The notes: generated by a model not told the origin, from the letters alone. DNA of 32,436 bases from an uncultured Collinsella sp. (GCA_958349325.1 CATWCP010000010.1:1-32436); one strand, 5' to 3'. Shown: positions 15,507 through 24,084, numbered from the stretch's first letter. Translations and numbers: made by a program.

Positions 15507-15517
15507 ATTACCCGGCG

Positions 15518-16588
15518 CTATCGACAAACCAAGTGGATCCTACTCGCATCGAAGTGCATGCGCAGGGTCTCGTCGGCCTGCGGCAGCCCGTCGGCAGCTA
15601 CGTTCACTTTGTTGACCTTCCACTGCAGACGCGTGGGCGCATCAGTACGCGGCACGTCCAACAGCACCAGGCGCTCAAAGCGTGAATCGCTCACTCGGGC
15701 CACGTGCAAATCATAGCTGTTACGGCCCCGCTCCGCGCGATTGTCAACATGGAAGTAGCTTGCGCGAATGCCCAGGTACGCCACATTATCGGGAACCTCG
15801 CGACCCACGTTAAAGGTCATGCCCCAGTCGAGGGCCTCAACTTCTTCATCGCCGATCTTGCGCGCGCGGCTTGTGTTCTTGCAGCCCGTCAGGCGCAGTG
15901 CCGCCAGCGTATGCGGGCGGCGAACCACGTCCTCGACGGAGCCGATCTCCTCGACATGTCCGTTATGCATCACGCAAATGCGCTGGCACAGGCGGCACGT
16001 TTCGTCGATGTCGTGGCTCACGTAGAGCACGGTGCGGTTGCATACATCGAACAGGTCGAGCATGTTCTGTTCGAGGGCGCTCTTGAGATACGCATCGAGT
16101 GCGCTCATGGGCTCGTCGAACATAAAGATGCCTGGGTGCGCCGCCACCATGCGAGCAAGGGCCACACGCTGCTGCTGGCCGCCCGAGAGTCGCGCGGGAT
16201 AGCGGTCGGCAAAATAGGCCAGGCCAAAAATGCCCAGGTAGCGTTCGGCAAGCTTTTTGCGCGCCGCGGCGTCGCCCGCGTCCTTTACGCCGGCACATAC
16301 GTTATCGGCCACCGTCATGTTGGGAAACAGCTGATAGTTTTGGAACAGCAGGGCGCATTTTCGCTCCTGGGGCGACAGGTTGATGCCCGCCGCAGAGTCA
16401 AAAAAGGTCACGCCGTTGACGACGATCTTGCCCTCGTCGGGCGTCTCCACACCGGCAATGCAGCGCAAGGTGCAGCTCTTGCCACATCCGGAGGCACCGA
16501 GCAGCGCCACACGCTCCTCGCCGGCCTCAAGCTGCATGTCGAGCATAAACCCGGGATAGTGCTTTTTGATATCCAAAACGAGTGACAT
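15518..16588 (-). CDS. modC: Molybdate ABC transporter ATPase ModC
   Basis: This is the ATPase subunit of molybdate uptake, 356 residues. Walker A GASGCGKS is at residues 31-38, the Q-loop is LLFQNYQLFPNMTV, the signature is LSGGQQQRVALAR, and Walker B is MFDEPMSALD with H-loop YVSHD. A C-terminal regulatory region of about 120 residues follows. It reads like a diverged mop/TOBE domain (VAYLGIRASYFHV, LHVARVSDSRFERLVLLDV), where ModC proteins may sense bound molybdate. It starts 3 bases after the modB stop. The substrate call rests on the modA-modB-modC order and the neighbouring molybdenum cofactor genes; tungstate is a possible alternative. Confidence 0.9.
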   Translation of the reverse strand: MSLVLDIKKHYPGFMLDMQLEAGEERVALLGASGCGKSCTLRCIAGVETPDEGKIVVNGVTFFDSAAGINLSPQERKCALLFQNYQLFPNMTVADNVCAGVKDAGDAAARKKLAERYLGIFGLAYFADRYPARLSGGQQQRVALARMVAAHPGIFMFDEPMSALDAYLKSALEQNMLDLFDVCNRTVLYVSHDIDETCRLCQRICVMHNGHVEEIGSVEDVVRRPHTLAALRLTGCKNTSRARKIGDEEVEALDWGMTFNVGREVPDNVAYLGIRASYFHVDNRAERGRNSYDLHVARVSDSRFERLVLLDVPRTDAPTRLQWKVNKVNVAADGLPQADETLRMHFDASRIHLVCR

Positions 16589-16591
16589 GAC

Positions 16592-18034
16592 CTATCGACC
16601 TCCCTGCGGCGCCGCATCATCGCGCATAAGCTCAGTCAGCGCCTCGCGATCGATACGCAAGGCATCGCCGCCCGCCGGGTCAAGCGAATCGCCCTGTCCG
16701 GCGAGATCTTTGGCCCGTTTGCGCTCCGCACGGGAAAGGCCCCGCTCGCGATACTTTTGCGAATGAGCGGTGTACATGTTGATGAACAGGATGACCAGGA
16801 AGCTGAACACGATCACGACGACGACCCAAAAGAGAGCCACCGACGTGTTGCCTCCCATCCACTCAAAGTAGATGGCGATGGGGATGGTCTGCGTAATACC
16901 GGCGTAGTTGCCCGCAAAGAACAGGGTGCAGCCAAACTCGCCCATCGCGCGGGCAAAGGCGAGCACCGTGCCGGCGGCAATCGAGGGCCAGCCGAGCGGC
17001 ATCATAAGCTTGGTAAAGATGCGACGCTCTGACCAGCCCAGTGTGCGCGCCGCATCGAGCATCTGCGTGTCGAGGCTCTCGAAGGCTCCGAGCGCCGTAC
17101 GGTAGACCAGGGGGAACGACACCACCACGGCAGAGATTACCGCCGCCGGCCACGTAAAGACGATCGAGACGCCGTGCGCGATAAGCCACCGACCGACCCC
17201 GGTCGAGCGGCCAAACAACATGAGGAGCAGAAAGCCGCAGACCGTGGGCGGCAGCACCATGGGAATGGTAAAGACCGAGTCGAGCAGGCCCTTGATGCGA
17301 CTCGAGGTACCCATGGTCTTCCACGCGGCAAACAGGCCCAGCGCAAAGGAGATCAACAGGGCAAGGCCGCTCGTTTTTATGGACACCCAAAACGGGCGAT
17401 AGTCGATGTCGCCCAAAAAGGAGGCCAGAGAGGTCAAGGGCCCCTGCTCATCCCGCAACACGACGGACGATGCCTCTACCATTTGAGCGCTATCAAGCCA
17501 ACGCGCGCCGCCTTTGGCATCACCAGAGGCTGATGCAATCACCACATAGCGGTCCCCATCCGCACCGCGCTCGTCAAAGCCATAGGTATACCCGCCGGCA
17601 TCAAACGTTGTTTCCGCCGTGACATACCAAGGAAGTTCCACGTCCCCTAGCTGCGCACCTCCCATGCAGTTTGCGCTGTCGAGCTCACAGACGAGGGCCT
17701 TGAGACCCGATACGCACTCGTTGTCCCGGGGATCCAACCCATACTTCTCGACCGCCTTGGGCGACATCCACACCACAACGCGATCGGCAGCAGGTGCCAC
17801 TACAAGGTCCACGTCCTCGTCAACGGGAAACCGATAGCCCTCAGGCTGGCCCTCCATGGCACGAGCGGTCCCCTTGGCCAACCGCTCAAAACCCTCGATC
17901 CCATAGGAAAGCCCATGGGCGGTCGCAGCAACCTGGGCCCCGTCCTCAGCGTCCCCAGCAAACGCAAATCCCGGCACCCAGCAAAGCGCGAAGGTCAAAG
18001 CACAGGCGACAAGCATGCGGAATCTATTAAGCAC
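16592..18034 (-). CDS. modB: Molybdate ABC permease ModB with an extra exported N-terminal domain
   Basis: The C-terminal 250 residues are a ModB permease: five to six helices from YRPFWVSIKTSGLALLI, with VLPPTVCGFLLL and the EAA loop LDAARTLGWSERRIFTKLM. Unusually, it is preceded by a signal-peptide-like segment (residues 1-26, ending PGFAFA) and a hydrophilic domain of about 185 residues (27-211). That domain has three cysteines clustered in ECVSGLKALVCELDSANCMG. Total is 480 residues, about twice the usual 225. GTG 18034 has GGAG 6 bases upstream and opens exactly at the signal sequence; a longer frame to 18103 would bury it. A charged tail of about 60 residues follows the last helix. The extra domain should face outside the cell, next to the ModA docking side. 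I do not recognise its family. Confidence 0.88.
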   Translation of the reverse strand: MLNRFRMLVACALTFALCWVPGFAFAGDAEDGAQVAATAHGLSYGIEGFERLAKGTARAMEGQPEGYRFPVDEDVDLVVAPAADRVVVWMSPKAVEKYGLDPRDNECVSGLKALVCELDSANCMGGAQLGDVELPWYVTAETTFDAGGYTYGFDERGADGDRYVVIASASGDAKGGARWLDSAQMVEASSVVLRDEQGPLTSLASFLGDIDYRPFWVSIKTSGLALLISFALGLFAAWKTMGTSSRIKGLLDSVFTIPMVLPPTVCGFLLLMLFGRSTGVGRWLIAHGVSIVFTWPAAVISAVVVSFPLVYRTALGAFESLDTQMLDAARTLGWSERRIFTKLMMPLGWPSIAAGTVLAFARAMGEFGCTLFFAGNYAGITQTIPIAIYFEWMGGNTSVALFWVVVVIVFSFLVILFINMYTAHSQKYRERGLSRAERKRAKDLAGQGDSLDPAGGDALRIDREALTELMRDDAAPQGGR

Positions 18035-18102
18035 GAAAAGCTCCAAGCGAATACAAGGACGGAGTGAAACACAAAACGATGGAATTATCGCGCCAAGCCG
18101 CA

Positions 18103-18978
18103 CTACGCGGAAAGCTCAAAGCCGTACTTGGCCCAAATCTTCTGCGCCTTCTTGTTGGACAGGCAGAAGTCGATGAACGCCTTGGCCTCGTCGGCGTGCT
18201 CGGAGCTCTCGGCAACGGCACCCGGATACACGATGGGTTTGTGCGAATCCTCGGGGCACACGAAGGCCTCCTCGATGCCATCGTAGCGGAAGATATCGGA
18301 GCTGTAGACAAAACCGGCCACGCAGTCGCCTGTAGAGACGTAAGACGCAGCGGTGCCGACCTTGTCGGCCAGGGCCACCTTGTCGGCGAGCTCGGGCGCG
18401 TACTCGCCGTCGTCGCCCTCGGTACCGGTATAGAGGCCCACGGAAGCCAGCGCCTGGTTGGCGTACTTGCCGGCGGGGACGGTCTTGGCGTCGCCGATGG
18501 CAATCTTACCGTCCAGATTCGCGACGTCGGGTATGGCCTCGACCTTAGTATCGGAGCCCTCGGCGCGAATGATCACGAGGTCGTTGACGAACATGTCCTC
18601 ACGCGTGTCGGCATCGACGAGCTCGGCGGCTTCGGCGTCGTCCATGGTGCCCTTGGAGGCCGTGATGAGCACGTCGACGGCGGCACCGGCGCGCATCTGC
18701 TCGACAAGGTCGCCAGACGCCTTAAACTGCGTGTCGGCAAACGTGGTGCCGGTCTGCTCGGTGTAAAGCTCCTGAACCTCGGGCAGCGCCTTCTCGAGCG
18801 AGTTGGCGGCAAAGACCTGCAGCTCGACAGCTTTCTTCTTAGAGGAAGACTTGGCGGAGCCGGCATCGGAACCAGCGGGCTCGGACGTCTTGTTGCCCGA
18901 ACAGCCGGCAAGACCAAGGCCGGCAGCAGCGGCGGCAGAAAGCGAGACGAATCCGCGGCGAGAAACCATATCGAACAT
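18103..18978 (-). CDS. modA: Molybdate-binding lipoprotein ModA
   Basis: This is a periplasmic-binding-type protein for molybdate/tungstate, 291 residues. The N-terminus has a twin-arginine signal (VSRRGFVSLS, Arg7-Arg8) and lipobox LAGC with Cys26. ModA features are VFAANSLEKALPEVQELY after the linker, FKASGDLVEQM, ITASKGTMDDAE, and the C-terminal AESSEHADEAKAFIDFCLS. The start at ATG 18978 has AAAGGG 6 bases upstream. It is the first gene of modABC; modB starts 68 bases later. The serine- and lysine-rich linker after the anchor is typical of lipoproteins. Confidence 0.92.
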   Translation of the reverse strand: MFDMVSRRGFVSLSAAAAAGLGLAGCSGNKTSEPAGSDAGSAKSSSKKKAVELQVFAANSLEKALPEVQELYTEQTGTTFADTQFKASGDLVEQMRAGAAVDVLITASKGTMDDAEAAELVDADTREDMFVNDLVIIRAEGSDTKVEAIPDVANLDGKIAIGDAKTVPAGKYANQALASVGLYTGTEGDDGEYAPELADKVALADKVGTAASYVSTGDCVAGFVYSSDIFRYDGIEEAFVCPEDSHKPIVYPGAVAESSEHADEAKAFIDFCLSNKKAQKIWAKYGFELSA

Positions 18979-19038
18979 GTTCAGCCCTTTCGAACGCTAT
19001 GCCCGGGCACCCCACCGCGGGCTTTATTCTGTTACTAG

Positions 19039-19056
19039 ATTATACTTCGCTGCGAA
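19039..19056 (-). promoter_or_regulatory. Promoter and possible operator of modABC
   Basis: A perfect -10 box TATAAT (19039-19044 on the minus strand) lies 61 bases before modA. Just upstream is the dyad TTCGC-N-GCGAA (19046-19056), placed where a repressor would block RNA polymerase. No good -35 box is seen. I see no clear match to the E. coli ModE site. Confidence 0.5.
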
Positions 19057-19134
19057 TAATGTTTGTGATAATTACTTCTCGTCTAATAAATTTCTTTTAC
19101 CGATAACCCCGAGACGGCCGCGCTGTCGGTGCAT

Positions 19135-19169
19135 AAAAAAGGCGGAGCAGCCCGTAAGGTCGCTCCGCC
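19135..19169 (-). terminator. Terminator of the moeA-mogA operon
   Basis: On the minus strand GGCGGAGC (19162-19169) pairs with GCTCCGCC (19141-19148) and is followed by six T (19135-19140). It lies 13 bases after the mogA stop and insulates modABC from this operon. Confidence 0.92.
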
Positions 19170-19182
19170 GCAGGTAGTGCGC

Positions 19183-19662
19183 TTATTTGGCGTGCCCGCC
19201 GCCCGCCGTCATTTGGGCCGCATGCTCCAGCTGATCGCTCACGGCCTCCCAGCTTTCGCGGGCCGCTTTCGTGGATCCCGGAAAGTTGATGACAAGCGTA
19301 TGCCCACGCTGCATGCACACGGCGCGCGAGAGCATAGCGCGGCGCGTCTTGGTCATCGAGTATGCGCGAATCGCCTCGGCAATGCCCGGCACATCGCGGC
19401 CGCAGACGGCACGCGTCGCCTCGGGCGTCACATCGCGCATCGAAAGCCCCGTGCCGCCGCAGGTAAGCACGACATTGGCGTGGCACTCATCGGCGGCTTC
19501 CGCAATGGCATCACCGATCTCGCTGGCGTCGTCGCGCACGACCACATGTGAGGCGACCGTCCAGCCCTGCGCCTCGATAAGTTCCTCGAGTGCGGCTCCA
19601 GCCTCGTCCTGGGCAAGATCACGCGTATCCGAGCACGTCACAATCGAAATCTTCAACTCCAT
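19183..19662 (-). CDS. mogA: Molybdopterin adenylyltransferase, MogA/MoaB family
   Basis: This is a cytoplasmic enzyme of molybdenum cofactor synthesis that adenylates molybdopterin before metal insertion by MoeA. It has 159 residues, a complete single domain. Motifs are TCSDTRD near the N-terminus, VVLTCGGTGLSMRDVTPEA (GGTG plus the D-x-TPEA signature) and VINFPGSTKAARE. ATG 19662 has AGGAG 7 bases upstream and lies 10 bases after moeA. MogA and MoaB differ little; I use mogA because moeA is adjacent. A cofactor gene set of only these two here implies moaA, moaC, moaD/E elsewhere. Confidence 0.9.
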   Translation of the reverse strand: MELKISIVTCSDTRDLAQDEAGAALEELIEAQGWTVASHVVVRDDASEIGDAIAEAADECHANVVLTCGGTGLSMRDVTPEATRAVCGRDVPGIAEAIRAYSMTKTRRAMLSRAVCMQRGHTLVINFPGSTKAARESWEAVSDQLEHAAQMTAGGGHAK

Positions 19663-19672
19663 AGCATTTCTC

Positions 19673-20935
19673 CTATAGCGCCGTGCCCTCAGGCAGGTCG
19701 ACACGCACGACATCCACGACGTCGCCCGCCTTGAGCTCGCACGGTCCTTCGTCAATACGCAGCAGGCAATTGGCCCGTTGCATAGTTCCAAGCAGCGCCG
19801 AATTCTGCGTCTTGGCCTCGGTCACCAACAACTCACCGGTCTCGGGGTCGCGCAAAACCGTGGCGCGATCGAAGAAGCGTCGGTCCTGGCGCTTCTTCAC
19901 GCCGTGCGTGAGCGTCGCCCGCTGCACGGGACGCACGCCCTCGGCAAAGCCGCGCATCTTGCGAATCGCCGGACGGGCAAGCATCTCAAAGCCTACATAC
20001 GCCGCGGCCGGATTGCCTGAAAGTCCCAGGTAGGGCTTACCTGCGAGCAAGCCAAACGTGATGGCCTTGCCCGGGCGCATCGAGATGCGGTCAAACAGCA
20101 CCTCGCCCTCGCGCCGGACGAGCGCCGTCACATAGTCGTAGTCGCCCGCCGAGGCGCCACCACTCGTAATGACAAAATCGCACTCCTGCACGGCACGATG
20201 CACCAGCTCGGCAATCGCCCGCTCATCATCGGGCGCAATGCCGTAGAACACGGGCTCGGCGCCGGCATCGAGTGCCTCGGCCATCAACGCCGACGAGTTG
20301 GAGTCGCGAATCTGACCGCGCGCCGGTACCTTACTCGGTGCGACCAGTTCCGTCCCCAGCGAGATAATGCCCACGCGCGGCGCGGCGTGCACCTTCACGC
20401 TTGCATACCCGGCGCTTGCCAGCAGACCCGCGCCCGCCGGGGCCACAACCTCTCCAGCACGCATCACGACGTCACCGGCATGGGCCTCCTCGGCGGCAGA
20501 GCGAACATTCTCCCCTACCTTGGCAGGTGCCGAGAAGCTCACGTGCGAGCCCTCGTTGCCGTCACCGTCAAGTACCTCGACAATCTCGTATTTCACCACG
20601 GCATCCGCGCCCTCGGGCACCGGCGCGCCCGTCATAATGCGGACCGCATCGCCCACGCCGACCACGCCCTCAAACACATGGCCTGCAGCCTCGTGTCCGA
20701 TAACGTCGAGCGTCACCGGCGCCTCACCAGACGCCTGCGCCAAGTCCGCCGAGCGCACGGCATATCCGTCCATAGCGCTGTTGGCAAACGGCGAGATGTC
20801 GATATCGGCCACCGCGTCCTCGGCCAAGGGAAAACCAGCCGCCTGCCACACGGGAATCTCGATGAGATCCGTCGGAGCAACGTGCGACAGGACAATCGAC
20901 TGTGCGTCATCCAGCGGAATGAGTTTCTCTGCCAT
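19673..20935 (-). CDS. moeA: Molybdopterin molybdenumtransferase MoeA
   Basis: This enzyme inserts molybdate into adenylylated molybdopterin. It has 420 residues. The MoeA N-terminal signature NSAMDGYAVRSADL is near residue 54. The MoCF-like domain has VGIISLGTELV, RDSNSSAL, VITSGGASAGDYD and GLSGNPAAAYVGFEM, and a small C-terminal beta domain follows. ATG 20935 has AGAGG 5 bases upstream; a GTG at 20941 is too close. It heads a two-gene operon with mogA and is transcribed divergently from the CLC gene. A -10-like TATACT on the minus strand lies near 20994-20999. Confidence 0.95.
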   Translation of the reverse strand: MAEKLIPLDDAQSIVLSHVAPTDLIEIPVWQAAGFPLAEDAVADIDISPFANSAMDGYAVRSADLAQASGEAPVTLDVIGHEAAGHVFEGVVGVGDAVRIMTGAPVPEGADAVVKYEIVEVLDGDGNEGSHVSFSAPAKVGENVRSAAEEAHAGDVVMRAGEVVAPAGAGLLASAGYASVKVHAAPRVGIISLGTELVAPSKVPARGQIRDSNSSALMAEALDAGAEPVFYGIAPDDERAIAELVHRAVQECDFVITSGGASAGDYDYVTALVRREGEVLFDRISMRPGKAITFGLLAGKPYLGLSGNPAAAYVGFEMLARPAIRKMRGFAEGVRPVQRATLTHGVKKRQDRRFFDRATVLRDPETGELLVTEAKTQNSALLGTMQRANCLLRIDEGPCELKAGDVVDVVRVDLPEGTAL

Positions 20936-21110
20936 ATGCACCTCTTAATGTCACGGCGCACAACAGGGGCGCCGATTCTTTATGCTTGTCTCAGTATAAT
21001 CCCCCGACGCACGACCGCGACTCGGCCTGTACCCGCAAATACACCTGTCGGTTGTAGGCCGCGAAACAGAATGGAAACCAACCCACCGGCTCGTCGCGTT
21101 TACCGCGTTT

Positions 21111-21116
21111 TATAAT
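21111..21116 (+). promoter_or_regulatory. -10 box for the CLC gene
   Basis: TATAAT lies 30 bases before the ATG, but no convincing -35 hexamer stands 16-18 bases upstream. The 210-base divergent region 20936-21145 was searched by eye for the fluoride riboswitch consensus and none was found. Confidence 0.4.
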
Positions 21117-21145
21117 GCTTGCGTTGCAATCTAAAAGAGGAACGT

Positions 21146-22567
21146 ATGGCTCATAACGACAAACCCGAAAGCGCAAACGAAACGCAGGATCATTCCCAGC
21201 CGCTCGACGATGGCGGCTTTTTCTCCCTGAACGACGTCATCACGGCAGGCAGGCATCAACTTACCCGCTCCGAGCATCTCTTGGCTGCCGACACGCGCCG
21301 CAACGCCCGCAACCTACTCGCGAGCGCCAAGTTGCTCGCGCTCGTCGTCATTGTCTCGCTCGCCATGGGCGTTGCCGCTTGGGCGTTTTTGGCCTCGCTG
21401 AATATCGCCACCGACTATCGCGAGCACCATGCGTGGATTTACGCACTGCTTCCCGTTGTGGGCGTTGCCACCGCATGGGTGTACAAAAACCACGGTCTTG
21501 CCGCCAAACGCGGTAACAACCTGGTCATCGACTCCGCTCTGGGCACACGCCTCATCCATATGCGCATGGCCGTCCTCACCTTCGTCTGCTCCACGCTCAC
21601 GCACCTAACGGGTGGATCGGCCGGTCGCGAGGGAGCCGCGGTTCAGATTGGCGGCACCATCGCCAGCAACATCTCGAGCCTCGCCCACCTTAAAAAGCAT
21701 GACCACCACGACCTCATGCTCGCCGGCATCTCGTCGGCCTTTGGCGCCGTATTCGGTTCGCCCCTTGCCGGAGCTTTCTTTGGCATGGAGATGTGCTTTA
21801 TCGGCAAGATCGACTACACCGCGGGCATCTACTGCCTGGTCGCCTCGTTTACCGGCTACTTTACATCACTCGCCCTGGGTACCGAGTACGAGGCGAATGT
21901 TATCGCCAGCGTTCCCAACATGACACCACGGACGGTTGTCATCGTTGTTATCAGCGCCATTATCTTCGGTCTGACGGCACGCCTCTTTGCCTGGTCAGTT
22001 CGAACCGTCAAGAGCCTGTACGGTCGCTTTATCACCAATTACCTCGTTCGCGCACTCATAGGCGCACTCGTGGTTTTGGCCGCCTATGCCCTCCTCGACG
22101 CCTGGGACTACGCCGGCCTTTCCACGTGGCTTTCCGGCGCCGGATTTGCCGGCAACACCACCCTGGCAGACGCAGCCATCAAGTTGGTCGTCACAGCGCT
22201 TACCCTGGGTGCGGGCTTCCAAGGCGGCGAGGTCACGCCCCTGTTTGGCATCGGTGCGGCGCTCGGCGGCTGGATCGGTTGCCTCGTCGGAATCGACCCC
22301 AGTTTTCTGGCGGCTCTCGGCATGCTCGGCGTGTTCTGTGCCGGCCTCAACGTGCCCATCACCACCTGCATGATGGCCATCGACCTGTTCCACGGCACGG
22401 CAGCCGGGTTCTTTGTCATCGTGGCCTTTATCAGCTACCTAACTGCCGGACACCGCGGCGTGTACCCCGCCCAGCGCATCATCTCGCCCAAGCGCCGTTC
22501 GCTTATTGTGGATGAGGGCGGTACGGTAGCGGATGCTATCGAGCGCCACAACGACCTGATAGAGTAG
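21146..22567 (+). CDS. CLC-family anion channel/antiporter, near the fluoride (CLC-F) type
   Basis: This membrane protein of 473 residues has the CLC fold. RGNNLVIDSALG is followed by GGSAGREGAAVQIGG (residues 157-170, with the gating glutamate), then GSPLAGAFFGMEM and GAGFQGGEVTPLFGIGAALGG. RGNNL..D in place of GSGIP, and GGEVTPLF, are features I associate with fluoride/proton antiporters of the CLC-F branch, which protect cells from fluoride. GREGA instead of GREGT or GREGP is slightly atypical. A hydrophilic N-terminal tail of about 60 residues precedes the first helix. ATG 21146 has AAGAGGAA upstream. The ion specificity is an inference from motifs. Confidence 0.85.
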   Translation: MAHNDKPESANETQDHSQPLDDGGFFSLNDVITAGRHQLTRSEHLLAADTRRNARNLLASAKLLALVVIVSLAMGVAAWAFLASLNIATDYREHHAWIYALLPVVGVATAWVYKNHGLAAKRGNNLVIDSALGTRLIHMRMAVLTFVCSTLTHLTGGSAGREGAAVQIGGTIASNISSLAHLKKHDHHDLMLAGISSAFGAVFGSPLAGAFFGMEMCFIGKIDYTAGIYCLVASFTGYFTSLALGTEYEANVIASVPNMTPRTVVIVVISAIIFGLTARLFAWSVRTVKSLYGRFITNYLVRALIGALVVLAAYALLDAWDYAGLSTWLSGAGFAGNTTLADAAIKLVVTALTLGAGFQGGEVTPLFGIGAALGGWIGCLVGIDPSFLAALGMLGVFCAGLNVPITTCMMAIDLFHGTAAGFFVIVAFISYLTAGHRGVYPAQRIISPKRRSLIVDEGGTVADAIERHNDLIE

Positions 22568-22654
22568 ACGCTAGTATTCGCCGTGCAGCCACAATCGGGG
22601 GCAATCCGACCTGAGCGCGACCGCACTGCCATGTCACACGCCGGGAGTCGCCCC

Positions 22655-23617
22655 ATGCACGCAACTGATTTTGGCCGCACGCTCATCATCGCCAACCCAG
22701 CCGCCCAGTCGGGTGCGGCGCACGAAGTTGCCGAGCGCCTGCAACGCTTTTTGGACATGACTGCACGCGCATCCCAGTTTGACTTGGTGCTAACCGAGCG
22801 CATGGGACACGCCAAGGAGCTGGCCGCCCAGGCAACGGACTATCGCACCGTTATCGCACTCGGCGGCGACGGCGTAATCCACGAGGTCGTCAACGGGCTT
22901 ATGACGCAAAAGGAGGACGCCCGCCCCGCTCTTGCCGTCCTGCCCGTGGGCTCCGGCAACGATTTTGCCCAGACGCTCGGCATCGACGATTTCTCCGGCA
23001 AGGATTTTGGCGCGCTGCTCACCTGTGAGCTGCAGCGTCAGGACATCGGGCGCATTCGCTCGTGGAGCCCTGCGAGCGGCAGCGGCGAGGCTACCGTTGA
23101 GTACTACGACCAGACGCTCTCGGTCGGCATCGATGCCGCCATCGGCCTGGGCACCACCGAGCTGCGCAAAAAGACGGGCCTCGCCGGCGCTCCGCTCTAC
23201 ACCCTATCGGGACTTGAGCAGTTTGGCCTGCGCTACCGCAACTACCCCATGACCATCAGCTTTGATGGCGCGCCAGCCGAGCGCGTGCGCGCGATTATCA
23301 TGGCCATCCAGCTGGGGCCCACCTATGGTTCGGGCTATCGCATCTGTCCCGACGCCGACCCGTGCGACGGCATCCTCGACGTTTGCTACGCCTGCGGCCC
23401 CGTTCCGCGCGCGGTTGCCCTGCCTATGTTCCTTTCGGCCAAGGACGGCCACCATACCAAGTTGCCGCCGGTTCGCATGCGCCGCTGTCGCCATGCCGAG
23501 CTCACCTTTGAGGAGCCCGACTACCCCATTCAGGCCGACGGCGAGCCCGTTGTCGCCTCGCGCATCGAGGTCGACATCCTCGCCGGCGCCCTCCACGTCT
23601 GGCACCCCACCCGCTAG
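22655..23617 (+). CDS. Diacylglycerol kinase-family lipid kinase (YegS/DagK-like)
   Basis: This cytoplasmic lipid kinase has 320 residues. The N-terminal IIANPAAQSGAA loop, the nucleotide motif ALGGDGVIHEVVNGL (GGDG at residues 70-73) and PVGSGNDFAQTLG (97-109) are diagnostic. The C-terminal domain ends with the usual IQADGEPV stretch. I prefer ATG 22655 because GGGAG lies 7 bases upstream and the protein then begins just before the first beta strand; a longer frame to 22583 has no site. It follows the CLC gene by 87 bases on the same strand and may be co-transcribed. Its lipid substrate is not identifiable. Confidence 0.88.
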   Translation: MHATDFGRTLIIANPAAQSGAAHEVAERLQRFLDMTARASQFDLVLTERMGHAKELAAQATDYRTVIALGGDGVIHEVVNGLMTQKEDARPALAVLPVGSGNDFAQTLGIDDFSGKDFGALLTCELQRQDIGRIRSWSPASGSGEATVEYYDQTLSVGIDAAIGLGTTELRKKTGLAGAPLYTLSGLEQFGLRYRNYPMTISFDGAPAERVRAIIMAIQLGPTYGSGYRICPDADPCDGILDVCYACGPVPRAVALPMFLSAKDGHHTKLPPVRMRRCRHAELTFEEPDYPIQADGEPVVASRIEVDILAGALHVWHPTR

Positions 23618-23624
23618 CCCCACC

Positions 23625-23695
23625 TAAGTTGCGGTGAAATAGGGACTGTTTATGCAGTTAAAACCGCAAAACAGTCCCTATTTCACCGCAACTTA
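23625..23695. repeat. 71-bp near-perfect palindromic repeat
   Basis: Positions 23625-23651 are the exact reverse complement of 23669-23695 (27 bp). The 17-base centre is itself nearly palindromic (TGC.GTT / AAC.GCA). There is no T run on either side. It fills the gap between two convergent genes, where it could stop transcription from both directions. An 18-base piece of it recurs at 72-89, so it is a dispersed element rather than a unique terminator. Confidence 0.85.
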
Positions 23696-23703
23696 TGAGG
23701 AGG

Positions 23704-24084
23704 CTATTCGTCGCTGCCCGGTTTACGACGGTTGGCCTTTTTAATGGCGTTGAAGTGTTTGTCGTTGAGCCTGCGCTGGCGAGAGCGCTGAGGCACCTTG
23801 GTCTTTACGCGTCGGCGCGGCGGACGGCCACGACGCTCAAGCTCTGCCCTCAGCTTACGCAGACAGCTTGCACGGTTCTGGAACTGGCTGCGGCTCTCGC
23901 GCGCCGTCACGGTAATCCCCGAAGGGATATGCTTCATGCGCACCGCCGAGTCCGTCGTGTTCACGCCCTGTCCACCCGGACCCGTCGCGCGAAACACCTG
24001 TACCTCGCAATCGTGCGCCAGCTCCTCGACCGACATCTCGGCATAGCGCGCATACTCACGCCATCCCATCGTGTTCTCATCCAT
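23704..24084 (-). CDS. Peptide chain release factor-like ribosome rescue protein (GGQ domain only)
   Basis: This 126-residue protein has only the peptidyl-tRNA hydrolysis domain of class I release factors. RATGPGGQGVNTTDSAVRMK carries the GGQ at residues 37-39, followed by HIPSGITVTARESRSQFQNR and a very basic C-terminal tail (RRRVKTKVPQRSRQRR). It lacks a stop-codon recognition domain, so it should act on stalled ribosomes like ArfB or mitochondrial MTRFR; the basic tail would enter the mRNA channel. The sequence around GGQ is closer to RF-2 than to ArfB. ATG 24084 has GGGGAGG 7 bases upstream. The xpt terminator stands about 20 bases before this site, so expression probably depends on readthrough or an unseen promoter. 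Confidence 0.82.
   Translation of the reverse strand: MDENTMGWREYARYAEMSVEELAHDCEVQVFRATGPGGQGVNTTDSAVRMKHIPSGITVTARESRSQFQNRASCLRKLRAELERRGRPPRRRVKTKVPQRSRQRRLNDKHFNAIKKANRRKPGSDE

Noticed and set aside
21000..21145. Fluoride riboswitch before the CLC gene
   Set aside because: No match to the GGCGATGG...CTGATG consensus could be found on the plus strand.
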